From assembly GCF_030252345.1 (NCBI RefSeq), contig NZ_CP126980.1:3363501-3427500 (forward strand): DNA of 64,000 nucleotides. Reading direction: 5' to 3'. The position numbers and the translations under genes were made by a program. This DNA is from Actinoplanes oblitus (GTDB lineage Bacteria > Actinomycetota > Actinomycetes > Mycobacteriales > Micromonosporaceae). The notes under the pieces were generated by a model. That model saw nothing but the letters and a program-made list of their open reading frames with translations. It made no database searches and had not been told where the DNA came from. Below are positions 1 to 7,435 of the stretch, in pieces (the stretch's first letter is position 1; each line of letters opens with the position of its first letter).

Positions 1-1
1 G

Positions 2-121
2 GATCCGCTCGGGGTGGACGACCTGGTCACCCACCGGCTGCCCCTGGAGGAGGCGCCGCACGCCTACGAGATCTTCAAGAAGAAGAAGGACGGCTGCATC
101 AAGGTCGTTCTCAAGCCCTGA
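2..121 (+). CDS. Zinc-dependent alcohol dehydrogenase, C-terminal end (partial)
   Basis: Only the last 39 codons are inside the window, read in frame from base 2 to the TGA at 119-121. The peptide ends EAPHAYEIFKKKKDGCIKVV-LKP, which is the usual C-terminus of formaldehyde-dehydrogenase-like medium-chain Zn-dependent alcohol dehydrogenases. The Zn-binding and Rossmann domains lie upstream of the window, so substrate cannot be judged. The catalase gene follows about 100 bp downstream on the same strand. Confidence 0.7.
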   Translation, partial: DPLGVDDLVTHRLPLEEAPHAYEIFKKKKDGCIKVVLKP

Positions 122-218
122 TCCGGCCGGCGCTTTGTTTGGGGCGATTCCAGTTTGCCGTCGACCGGCTCGGGTATGCGAGGACGGCCGCATCGCCTTT
201 ATCGAGGAGTTTGTCCGG

Positions 219-2480
219 ATGGAATCCCGAACGCCCGCCGAAGTGATCAAGGATGCCGCGGAGGCTGCCGTGGACGCGGTGACCGGCGGCACCAAGCCCG
301 ACGTGCCCGGCAAGCCGGGCAGTGGCACCCCGACGATCGACGAACCGACCACCCCGGCCGAGCCGCTGCCGCCGAAACACGAGCAGGGGCAGCCGGACAC
401 CCGGACGCCGACCGGCGCCGAGACCGGGGTGCCGCCGGTCTCGCACGCCCAGCAGGGTGCCTTCCTGACCACCGCGCAGGGGGCCCGGCTGCGGGACACC
501 GACCACTCGCTGAAGGCCGGGCCGCGCGGTCCGATCCTGCTGCAGGACCACCACTTCCGCGAGAAGATCACGCACTTCGACCACGAACGCATCCCGGAGC
601 GGGTGGTGCACGCCCGCGGCGCCGGCGCGCACGGCGTGTTCACCAGTTACGGGACCGCGGCGGACCTGACCCGGGCCGGGTTCCTCAAGCACAAGGGCAA
701 GGAGACCCAGGTCTTCGTCCGGTTCTCCACGGTGCTCGGCTCGCGTGGCTCGGCCGACACGGTCCGCGACACCCGCGGCTTCGCCACCAAGTTCTACACC
801 GACGAGGGCACGTTCGACCTGGTCGGCAACAACATGCCGGTGTTCTTCATCCAGGACGCGATCAAGTTCCCGGACATCATCCACGCCGCCAAGTGGCACC
901 CGGACCGGGAGATCCCGCAGGCGCAGAGCGCGCACGACACGTTCTGGGACTTCGTCTCGCTGCACACCGAGGCGCAGCACCACACCATGTGGAACATGTC
1001 GGACCGGGGCATCCCGCGCTCGTACCGGATGATGGAGGGCTTCGGCGTCCACACGTTCCGGCTGGTCAACGACGCCGGCGAGACCGTGCTGGTGAAATTC
1101 CACTGGAAGCCGAAGCTCGGCGTGCACTCCCAGGTCTGGGAGGAGACCCAGCTGACCGGTGGCGTCGACCCGGACTACCACCGCCGCGACCTGTACGACT
1201 CCATCGAGGCCGGTGCGTACCCGGAGTGGGAGCTGGGCCTGCAGGTCTTCCCGGACACTCCGGAGGAGACGTTCGCCGGGATCGACCTGCTCGACCCCAC
1301 CAAGATCGTGCCGGAGGAGCTCGCCCCGGTGCAGCCGGTCGGCAAGCTGGTGCTCAACCGGACGCCCACCAACTTCCACGCCGAGGTCGAGCAGGTCGCG
1401 TTCCACCTGGGCAACCTGGTGCCCGGCATCGACGTCACCAACGACCCGCTGCTGCAGGGCCGGCTCTTCTCCTACCTGGACACGCAGCTCACCCGGCTGG
1501 CCGGGCCGAACTTCCACCAGATCCCGATCAACCGGCCGCACGCGCCGGTCAACGACATGCTCCGGGACGGCTTCCACCAGCAGGCGGTGCACGGCGGGGT
1601 GGCGCCGTACCGGCCGAACTCGCTGGACGGCGGCAACCCGTTCGAAGCGGGGGACAAGGAGAACGCCTTCCTCGACGTGCCGGTCGTGGTGACCGAGGCG
1701 CCGAAGGTGCGTGACCTGCCGGTCTCCTTCAAGGACCACTACACCCAGGTGCGGTTGTTCTGGCAGAGCATGTCGCCGATCGAGAAGGAACACATCATCC
1801 GGGCGTACACCTTCGAGCTCGGCAAGTGCTACCACCAGGAGATCCGGGAACGCCAGCTGCAGTGCCTGGCCAACATCGACCCGGTGCTCTGCGAGCAGGT
1901 GGCCACCGGTCTCGGCCTGCCCGTGCCGGCGCCGACCATCGAACTGCCCCAGGTCACGCCGAGCCCGGCGCTGTCCCAGGTCGGCCACCAGTGGCCGGCC
2001 GACGGCCGGATCGTCGGCATCGTCGTCGACGACACCGACCTGGACGGGGTGGCCGAGGTCCGCGAGGCGATCGCCGGGGCCGGCATGGTTCCGCTGATCA
2101 TCGCCCCGCACGGCGGCAAGGTGGGTGGGCTGACCGTGCAGCGCACCTTCGCCACCGCCCGGTCCATCGAGTTCGACGCGCTGCTGCTGGCCGCCGCGCC
2201 GGTACCGGCCCCGGACGCGATCCCGGCCCGGGACGAGAAGGCCGGTGCGCCGCGTACCGCTGCCGTCGACCCGCGGGTCAACCTGATGATCGACGAGTGC
2301 TGGCGGCACGCCAAGGCGATCGGCGGCTGGGGTCCCGGCGCGGAGCTGCTGAACCGGATCGGCCTGGCCGAGACCCCGGGCGTGGTCACCCACGACACCG
2401 CCACCGGGGTGCTGGCCGCCGTGCAGCAGCTGATGGCGGCGCACCGGGTCTGGGAGCGGTTCCCGGCCAGCGTCGCCTGA
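219..2480 (+). CDS. katE: Large-subunit (clade 2, HPII-type) monofunctional catalase
   Basis: Haem catalase that dismutates hydrogen peroxide in the cytoplasm. I chose the ATG at 219 because GAGGAG lies 9 bases upstream (204-209). This gives 753 aa, the size of E. coli HPII, whereas the upstream ATG at 135 has no such site. The catalytic His is in VVHARG (about residue 131), the distal Asn in DLVGNN (about 204), and the proximal haem Tyr in RLFSYLDTQ (about 419). A His in AFHLGN (about 396) sits where HPII forms its His-Tyr crosslink. Residues about 600-753 form the extra flavodoxin-like/DJ-1-like C-terminal domain typical of large catalases. The N-terminal ~80 residues are a Pro/Thr/Gly-rich arm. 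Confidence 0.95.
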   Translation: MESRTPAEVIKDAAEAAVDAVTGGTKPDVPGKPGSGTPTIDEPTTPAEPLPPKHEQGQPDTRTPTGAETGVPPVSHAQQGAFLTTAQGARLRDTDHSLKAGPRGPILLQDHHFREKITHFDHERIPERVVHARGAGAHGVFTSYGTAADLTRAGFLKHKGKETQVFVRFSTVLGSRGSADTVRDTRGFATKFYTDEGTFDLVGNNMPVFFIQDAIKFPDIIHAAKWHPDREIPQAQSAHDTFWDFVSLHTEAQHHTMWNMSDRGIPRSYRMMEGFGVHTFRLVNDAGETVLVKFHWKPKLGVHSQVWEETQLTGGVDPDYHRRDLYDSIEAGAYPEWELGLQVFPDTPEETFAGIDLLDPTKIVPEELAPVQPVGKLVLNRTPTNFHAEVEQVAFHLGNLVPGIDVTNDPLLQGRLFSYLDTQLTRLAGPNFHQIPINRPHAPVNDMLRDGFHQQAVHGGVAPYRPNSLDGGNPFEAGDKENAFLDVPVVVTEAPKVRDLPVSFKDHYTQVRLFWQSMSPIEKEHIIRAYTFELGKCYHQEIRERQLQCLANIDPVLCEQVATGLGLPVPAPTIELPQVTPSPALSQVGHQWPADGRIVGIVVDDTDLDGVAEVREAIAGAGMVPLIIAPHGGKVGGLTVQRTFATARSIEFDALLLAAAPVPAPDAIPARDEKAGAPRTAAVDPRVNLMIDECWRHAKAIGGWGPGAELLNRIGLAETPGVVTHDTATGVLAAVQQLMAAHRVWERFPASVA

Positions 2481-2519
2481 CCAGTTCTGCCAGGCCGGAC
2501 AGCGGGAGAGGCGGGACGC

Positions 2520-3506
2520 GTGGGTCAGCGGTTGCGGCGAAGCGTACTGAAGAAGCCCGGCCTGAGCCGGCGGCGGTCCGGTAGCGGTTTCCGCTACCTG
2601 GACCCCGCCGGCACCCCGGTCCGCGATCGGGAGACGCTGGACCGGATCAAGAGCCTGGCCATCCCACCGGCCTGGACGGACGTCTGGATCTGCCCGGACC
2701 CGCGCGGGCACATCCAGGCGACCGGGATCGACGCGGCCGGGCGCAAGCAGTACCGCTACCACGACGCCTGGCGCACGGCCCGCGACGAGCAGAAATTCGA
2801 TCGGGTACGGGAGGTGGCCGGCCGCCTCCCGAAGATCCGTGACCGACTGTGCTCCGACCTGACCGGTCGCGGCCTGACCCGGGAGCGGGTCCTCGCCGCC
2901 ATCGTCCGGCTGCTCGACCTGGGCATGTTCCGGGTCGGCGGGGACGCCTCGGCGAGCCGCGACGAGGACCCGTCCTACGGGCTCTCGACGCTGCGCCCGG
3001 AGCATGTCCTGCGCCGTGGCGGCGAGATGATGCTGAAGTTCCGCGGCAAGTCGGGCGTGGAGCACGAGCGGGTCGTCGACGACGGCGAGGTGGCCGAGGT
3101 CCTCGGCGCGCTCAAGCGCCGCCGGCGCGGCGAGGACCGGCTGTTCGCCTACTGGAACTCCTCGGTGCGGGCCTGGCAGGAGATCCGCGCCGACGCCGTC
3201 AACGAGTACCTGCGGGAGATCAGCGGCGCCCCGATGACCGCGAAGGACTTCCGCACCTGGCACGGCACGGTGACGGCCGCCGCGGAACTCGCCGAGGCCG
3301 GCCCGCAACCCACCAGGACCAAGCGGCGCAAGGTCGTCGCGCAGGCCATGCGGGAGGTCGCCGACAAGCTCGGCAACACCCCGGCGGTGGCCCGGGCCTC
3401 GTACGTCGACCCGCGGCTGCTGGACAAGTACGAGAAGGGCGAGGCGCCGAAACGCGGCGACGAGCGCGAGGTGCGCCGCCTGCTCGACGACTCGGCCGCC
3501 TCCTGA
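2520..3506 (+). CDS. DNA topoisomerase IB (poxvirus-like)
   Basis: Relaxes supercoiled DNA through a 3'-phosphotyrosyl intermediate. The start is GTG 2520 with a GGGAGAGG ribosome site just upstream; the protein is 328 aa. The N-terminal domain (about 20-110) contains the WICPDPRGHIQATGID segment typical of bacterial TopIB. The catalytic domain shows the RVGGDASASRDEDPSYGLSTL block (Arg about 138), a Lys in KFRGKSG (about 174-176), DFRTWHGT (Arg 245, His 248) and the nucleophile Tyr in ARASYVDPRL (about 295). It lies 39 bp after the catalase on the same strand and may be co-transcribed; both would fit a stress context, but that link is inference. Confidence 0.92.
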   Translation: MGQRLRRSVLKKPGLSRRRSGSGFRYLDPAGTPVRDRETLDRIKSLAIPPAWTDVWICPDPRGHIQATGIDAAGRKQYRYHDAWRTARDEQKFDRVREVAGRLPKIRDRLCSDLTGRGLTRERVLAAIVRLLDLGMFRVGGDASASRDEDPSYGLSTLRPEHVLRRGGEMMLKFRGKSGVEHERVVDDGEVAEVLGALKRRRRGEDRLFAYWNSSVRAWQEIRADAVNEYLREISGAPMTAKDFRTWHGTVTAAAELAEAGPQPTRTKRRKVVAQAMREVADKLGNTPAVARASYVDPRLLDKYEKGEAPKRGDEREVRRLLDDSAAS

Positions 3507-3544
3507 GATCCCCCGGCCGGCGGCCCGGCCCGGCAGTTGCGGCA

Positions 3545-3582
3545 TGCTTCGGTACGGCGGGAGCGCTCCGTGCGTACCGGAA
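3545..3582. terminator. Imperfect GGTACG/CGTACC stem-loop between convergent genes
   Basis: An inverted repeat lies between the convergent topoisomerase and LysR genes. The outer arms are GCTTC-GGTACG and CGTACC-GGAAGC (one-base bulge), and the inner palindrome is GGAGCGCTCC. There is no U-tract, so a bidirectional terminator is inferred from structure and position only. Confidence 0.4.
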
Positions 3583-3647
3583 GCGGGTGGACCGCTCCGC
3601 CAAGCGGACCGCGCGCCGGTGGGCGGGTCTGATCCGGACCGGACCTG

Positions 3648-4487
3648 TCAGAGGCGCGTCGCGGTCCGGACCAGCGCGGCCAGCGCGCGGGAACGGCTGT
3701 GCGGCGGCCAGGCGATCACCGTGGTCACCAGCGGCGCGTCCAGCACCGGGACGGCGGCCAGCCCGTCGCGCAGCTGCACCCGGGCCGACTCCGGGATGAC
3801 CACGCAGGCCCGGCCCAGCGAGACCAGTTGCATCAGCTGGGTCTGGTCGCGGACCCGCGGTCCCGGCCCGTCCGGATAGCTGCCGTCCGGGCACGGCCAG
3901 CGGGGGAGCGGCAGGCCGGGCAGATCCTCCAAGTCGGCCATCCGCACGTGATCGCGAGCGGTCAGCGGATGCCCGGCCGGCAGCACCACCACCTGGCCCT
4001 CGGTGCCCAGCCGCTCCACGTCGAACCCGGCGGTCGCGTCGAACGGCTGATGCAGCAGCGCCACGTCGCCCCGCCCGTCGCGCAGCAGCCGCTCCTGCTC
4101 GCCGACCCCGCACAGCACCACGTCGACCGGGACCGCCTCGGGCTCGCCGGCATAGGCGTCGAGCAGCTTCGCGAGCAGCTCGCTGGACGCGCCCGCCTTG
4201 GCGACCAGCACCAGGGCCGGGGAACCGGACGCCGCCCGCCGGGTACGCCGCTCGGCCGCCTCGACGGCGTCGAGCACCGCCCGCGCCTCCCGCAGCAGCA
4301 CCCGGCCGGCCTCGGTCGGCCTCGCCCCGCGGCTGGTCCGCTCCAGCAGCCCGACGCCGAGCCGCCGCTCCAGCTGGCTGATCGCCCGGGACAGCGGCGG
4401 CTGCGCCATCCCGAGCCGCTGCGCCGCCCGCCCGAAGTGCTCCTCCTCGGCCACCGCGACGAAATACCGCAACTCCCGCGTCTCCAT
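3648..4487 (-). CDS. LysR-family transcriptional regulator
   Basis: 279 aa. The N-terminal winged helix-turn-helix (about residues 1-60: ELRYFVAVAEEEHFGRAAQR, then QPPLSRAISQLE) is characteristic of LysR regulators. The effector-binding periplasmic-binding-like domain follows (about 90-279). The ATG at 4487 is divergent from an SDR gene at 4580, and a perfect palindrome containing a T-N11-A LysR box lies between them. The likely job is ligand-dependent control of the neighbouring SDR and of itself; the ligand is unknown. Confidence 0.9.
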   Translation of the reverse strand: METRELRYFVAVAEEEHFGRAAQRLGMAQPPLSRAISQLERRLGVGLLERTSRGARPTEAGRVLLREARAVLDAVEAAERRTRRAASGSPALVLVAKAGASSELLAKLLDAYAGEPEAVPVDVVLCGVGEQERLLRDGRGDVALLHQPFDATAGFDVERLGTEGQVVVLPAGHPLTARDHVRMADLEDLPGLPLPRWPCPDGSYPDGPGPRVRDQTQLMQLVSLGRACVVIPESARVQLRDGLAAVPVLDAPLVTTVIAWPPHSRSRALAALVRTATRL

Positions 4488-4506
4488 GGGGACAAAGGCT
4501 ACGTCT

Positions 4507-4523
4507 GATACCCGGCGGGTATC
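4507..4523. promoter_or_regulatory. LysR box (palindromic operator) between LysR and SDR genes
   Basis: GATACCC-GGC-GGGTATC is a perfect 7-bp inverted repeat with a 3-bp spacer. T4509 and A4521 form the T-N11-A core expected for LysR regulators. It sits 20 bp upstream of the LysR ATG and 57 bp upstream of the SDR ATG, as expected for a shared divergent operator. Confidence 0.6.
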
Positions 4524-4579
4524 GGGCGCTACCCGATCGGTGTTGGCGCCGCGAGCCGGGCGCGGACAGGATCACCAGC

Positions 4580-5305
4580 ATGAGTGAACGAACGATCGCA
4601 CTGGTCACCGGCGCGAACAAGGGGATCGGCTACGAGATCGCGGCCGGGCTCGGCGGTCTCGGGATGACCGTCGGGGTCGGCGCCCGGGACGCGGAACGGC
4701 GGGACGCCGCGGTGGCGAAGCTGCGGGCCGCCGGGGTGGACGCGTTCGGTGTGCCGCTGGACGTGACCGACGACGCCGGCGTGACGGCGGCCGCCGCGCT
4801 GATCGAGGAGCGTTTCGGCCGCCTGGACGTGCTGGTCAACAACGCCGGCATCACCGGTGGCATGCCGCAGGAGCCGACCCGGGTCGACCCGGAGATCATC
4901 CGGACGGTCGTCGAGACCAACGTCATCGGCGTCATCCGGGTCACCAACGCGATGCTGCCGCTGCTGCGCCGGTCGGCCTCGCCCCGGATCGTCAACATGT
5001 CGAGCACTGTCGGCTCGCTGACCCGGCAGAGCGCGGCCGGCGACGACACCGGCCCGATCGCCGCCGCCTACTCGCCGTCGAAGACCTTCCTGAACGCCGT
5101 CACCCTGCAGTACGCCAAGGAGCTGAGCGACACGAACATCCTGATCAACATGGCCTGCCCGGGCTACTGCGCGACGGACCTGAACGGCTTCCGCGGCCAC
5201 CGGACCCCGGAGCAGGGCGCGGTGGCCGCGATCCGCCTGGCGACGCTGCCCGACGGCGGCCCGACCGGCGCCTTCTTCGACGACGAGGGCACCATCCCCT
5301 GGTGA
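4580..5305 (+). CDS. SDR-family NAD(P)-dependent oxidoreductase (carbonyl-reductase-like)
   Basis: 241-aa classical short-chain dehydrogenase/reductase. The cofactor motif TGANKGIG is at residues about 10-17, NNAG at about 91-94, the catalytic Ser in NMSSTVG and the YSPSK catalytic Tyr/Lys at about 158-162. The GANKGIG variant and length resemble plant/bacterial carbonyl reductases. ATG at 4580 is preceded by AGGA. It is probably controlled by the divergent LysR regulator. The substrate is not predictable. Confidence 0.88.
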   Translation: MSERTIALVTGANKGIGYEIAAGLGGLGMTVGVGARDAERRDAAVAKLRAAGVDAFGVPLDVTDDAGVTAAAALIEERFGRLDVLVNNAGITGGMPQEPTRVDPEIIRTVVETNVIGVIRVTNAMLPLLRRSASPRIVNMSSTVGSLTRQSAAGDDTGPIAAAYSPSKTFLNAVTLQYAKELSDTNILINMACPGYCATDLNGFRGHRTPEQGAVAAIRLATLPDGGPTGAFFDDEGTIPW

Positions 5306-5327
5306 CCCCGGGCGGCCAGGTGCCGGA

Positions 5328-6257
5328 TCAGACGTGCGTGGGCAGCGGCCCGCCGTGGTACGCCACCGCGTCCGAGAACGCGGCGATCAGGTCCAGCTCC
5401 GTGCCGTCCCGGTCGGCGTAGTACCGGTGCAGGTTGAGCACGATCCGCTCGGCGTCCGCCCAGCCGGCGAACTCGCCCAGATCCACGGCGCGCGCGGCGT
5501 CCAGCGGGGACAGGCCCTGCTCGGTCCCGTGCGCGCCGGCGCGCAGCACCAGCCGGTAGTAGCGCCGGTGCTCGTCCAGCACCCGCGCGATCTCGTCGCC
5601 GGTGAGGATCGGGCCGTGCCCGGGGACCAGCACCTCCGGGCCGAACCCGGCCAGCCAGTCCACAGCGGCCAGCGCACCCGGCACCGACCCCATGAAGACC
5701 AGCGGCGTCAGCCCGGCGAAGACCAGGTCACCGGTGAACAGCACCCGCTCGTCCGGGACCCAGGCGATCAGGTCGCCGGTGGTGTGCGCCGGGCCGCCCG
5801 GGTGCCGCAGCTCGACCCGCCGGTCGCCGAGGTGCACGGTCAGCGCGTCGGTGATCGTGACGTCCGGCAGGCGGCGCTGGACGTCACCCCAGTCCGGCAC
5901 CGGGCTCCAGAACGGCGGGCAGCCGTCGATGATCGGGTCGACCCGCAGGCCCTCCCGCATCTTCTCCTGGCCGATCAGGGTGGTGGTGGCCGGAAGCAGG
6001 CTGTTGCCATAGGTGTGGTCGCCGTGCTGATGCGTGTTGACCGCCAGTTTCGGCGCCTGGCCGGTGGCCGTGGCGAGCGCGTCCAGGAACCGCCGGGCCC
6101 GGGTGGCGGTGGCGCACGTGTCGACGACGAGCTGCCCCGCCGGCGTGGTGATCGCGCCGGCGTTGTTCAGCCACCAGGACCCGTCCGGCTGCACCCAGGC
6201 GTGAATCCCGGGCCGGACCTCGACCAGCTCCGCCTGCTTCACCACGTCATCGCTCAT
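5328..6257 (-). CDS. MBL-fold metallo-hydrolase
   Basis: 309 aa. It carries the metal-binding signature THQHGDH (residues 75-81), a further His in GGPAHTTGD, an Asp in FTGDLVF and a C-terminal His in VPGHGPI, so both metal sites look intact. The arrangement resembles alkyl-sulfatase/cyclase-like MBL enzymes rather than beta-lactamases. There is no signal peptide, so it is probably cytoplasmic. It runs convergent with the SDR and in the same direction as the oxidoreductase upstream (17 bp gap), so the two may form one transcript. Confidence 0.88.
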   Translation of the reverse strand: MSDDVVKQAELVEVRPGIHAWVQPDGSWWLNNAGAITTPAGQLVVDTCATATRARRFLDALATATGQAPKLAVNTHQHGDHTYGNSLLPATTTLIGQEKMREGLRVDPIIDGCPPFWSPVPDWGDVQRRLPDVTITDALTVHLGDRRVELRHPGGPAHTTGDLIAWVPDERVLFTGDLVFAGLTPLVFMGSVPGALAAVDWLAGFGPEVLVPGHGPILTGDEIARVLDEHRRYYRLVLRAGAHGTEQGLSPLDAARAVDLGEFAGWADAERIVLNLHRYYADRDGTELDLIAAFSDAVAYHGGPLPTHV

Positions 6258-6274
6258 GCCGCGAGGCTAGCCGG

Positions 6275-7390
6275 TCAGAACAGCAGCGCCCGCAGCGCGG
6301 CGGGGTGCTTCCCGGCGTAGCCCAGCAGGCCGGCAGTGCCGCTGACGATCAGCTCCTTCACCCGGGCCGCCGGGCGGCCGGTCAGCACCAGGTCGCGCGG
6401 CCGGTCGTCGCGGTGCAGCACCTGGACGAGGCCGTCGGACCGGCCGAGACTCATGCAGACCAGGACGTATTTCAGGTGGAACGGCCGGGCCGGCACACCG
6501 CGCGCCTCCCGCAGGATGGTGCCGGCCGCGTGGGCACCGGTCGGCATGGCGGTCGCGCAGGCCATCCGCCAGCCGGCCCCGGCGTCACCGGCCACCACGA
6601 TCTCCGGGTGGGAGACCGACCGCAGCGCCGCGTCGACCCGGATCCGGTGCTGCTCGTCGAGGGCCAGCCCCGCCTCGGCGGCCAGCTCGGTGGCCGGTGC
6701 CATGGCCGCCGACCAGAGCACGGCGTCCGCGTCGACCCGGTCCGGATCGTCCACTGCCGAGCCCTCCTCGACCTCGACGCCGAGCCGGTCGAGCGTGGCG
6801 CGCAGGTGGTCGCGGGCCGGCTCGGAGAGGGTCGCGGCCAGGGTGCCGGCGGTGAGCAGGCGAATCTCCAGGTCCGGGTGCGCCTCGGCGAGTTCGGTGG
6901 CCATCTCGATCCCGGTCAGCCCGCCGCCGACGACCGCGAGCCGTCCCACCGGAGCGTCCCGGCCGGCCAGCCGGGCGGCCAGGGCGGCAGCGGTCTCCGC
7001 GCTGTACACCCGGGTGGCGCCGGCCGTGGCCGGCGCCGGGACCAGGGCCGGAACCCTGGTGCGGCTGCCCAGGGCATAGACCAGGCGCTGGTATCCGAGG
7101 TCGAGCCGGTGCCCGTCGCCCGTCTCGACCGCGACCGTGCGGCCGGCCGGATCGAGCGCGACCGCGCGACCCGCGACATGCCGGATCCCGGTGCCGGCCA
7201 GCAGCTTCCGGTACGGATGAACCGCACCGTCCTGCCCCGCCGCCACCTGGTGCGACCGGATGCGCTCGACGAACCGGTCCCGGGGGTCGACCAGCGTCAC
7301 CCGGTGCCGCGGGGCGAGGCGAAGAGCGGCGGTGAGACCGGCATAGCCACCGCCGAGAACCACGATGTCGGTACGCGTATCTGCTGTCAT
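6275..7390 (-). CDS. NAD(P)/FAD-dependent oxidoreductase (NDH-2-like)
   Basis: About 371 aa from ATG 7390; a GTG at 7396 is an alternative start. The N-terminal FAD-binding Rossmann motif is VVLGGGYAGLTAAL, a second dinucleotide motif VVGGGLTGIEMA lies at about 155-166, and VVAGDAGAG marks the FAD-contacting C-terminal motif. The pattern is that of type II NADH dehydrogenase/ferredoxin-reductase-like flavoproteins. No C-terminal membrane helix is obvious. Probable transcription unit with the downstream MBL hydrolase. Confidence 0.88.
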   Translation of the reverse strand: MTADTRTDIVVLGGGYAGLTAALRLAPRHRVTLVDPRDRFVERIRSHQVAAGQDGAVHPYRKLLAGTGIRHVAGRAVALDPAGRTVAVETGDGHRLDLGYQRLVYALGSRTRVPALVPAPATAGATRVYSAETAAALAARLAGRDAPVGRLAVVGGGLTGIEMATELAEAHPDLEIRLLTAGTLAATLSEPARDHLRATLDRLGVEVEEGSAVDDPDRVDADAVLWSAAMAPATELAAEAGLALDEQHRIRVDAALRSVSHPEIVVAGDAGAGWRMACATAMPTGAHAAGTILREARGVPARPFHLKYVLVCMSLGRSDGLVQVLHRDDRPRDLVLTGRPAARVKELIVSGTAGLLGYAGKHPAALRALLF

Positions 7391-7435
7391 GCTCACCAGA
7401 CACCGCCCCCGCCCGCCGTGTGACGGTGACCCGGC

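Noticed and set aside
111..3545. A 1144-codon open frame on the minus strand opposite catalase and topoisomerase
   Set aside because: Antisense shadow of high-GC genes; composition is Arg/Val/Gly/Asp-rich with no domains, while the opposite strand encodes two clear enzymes.
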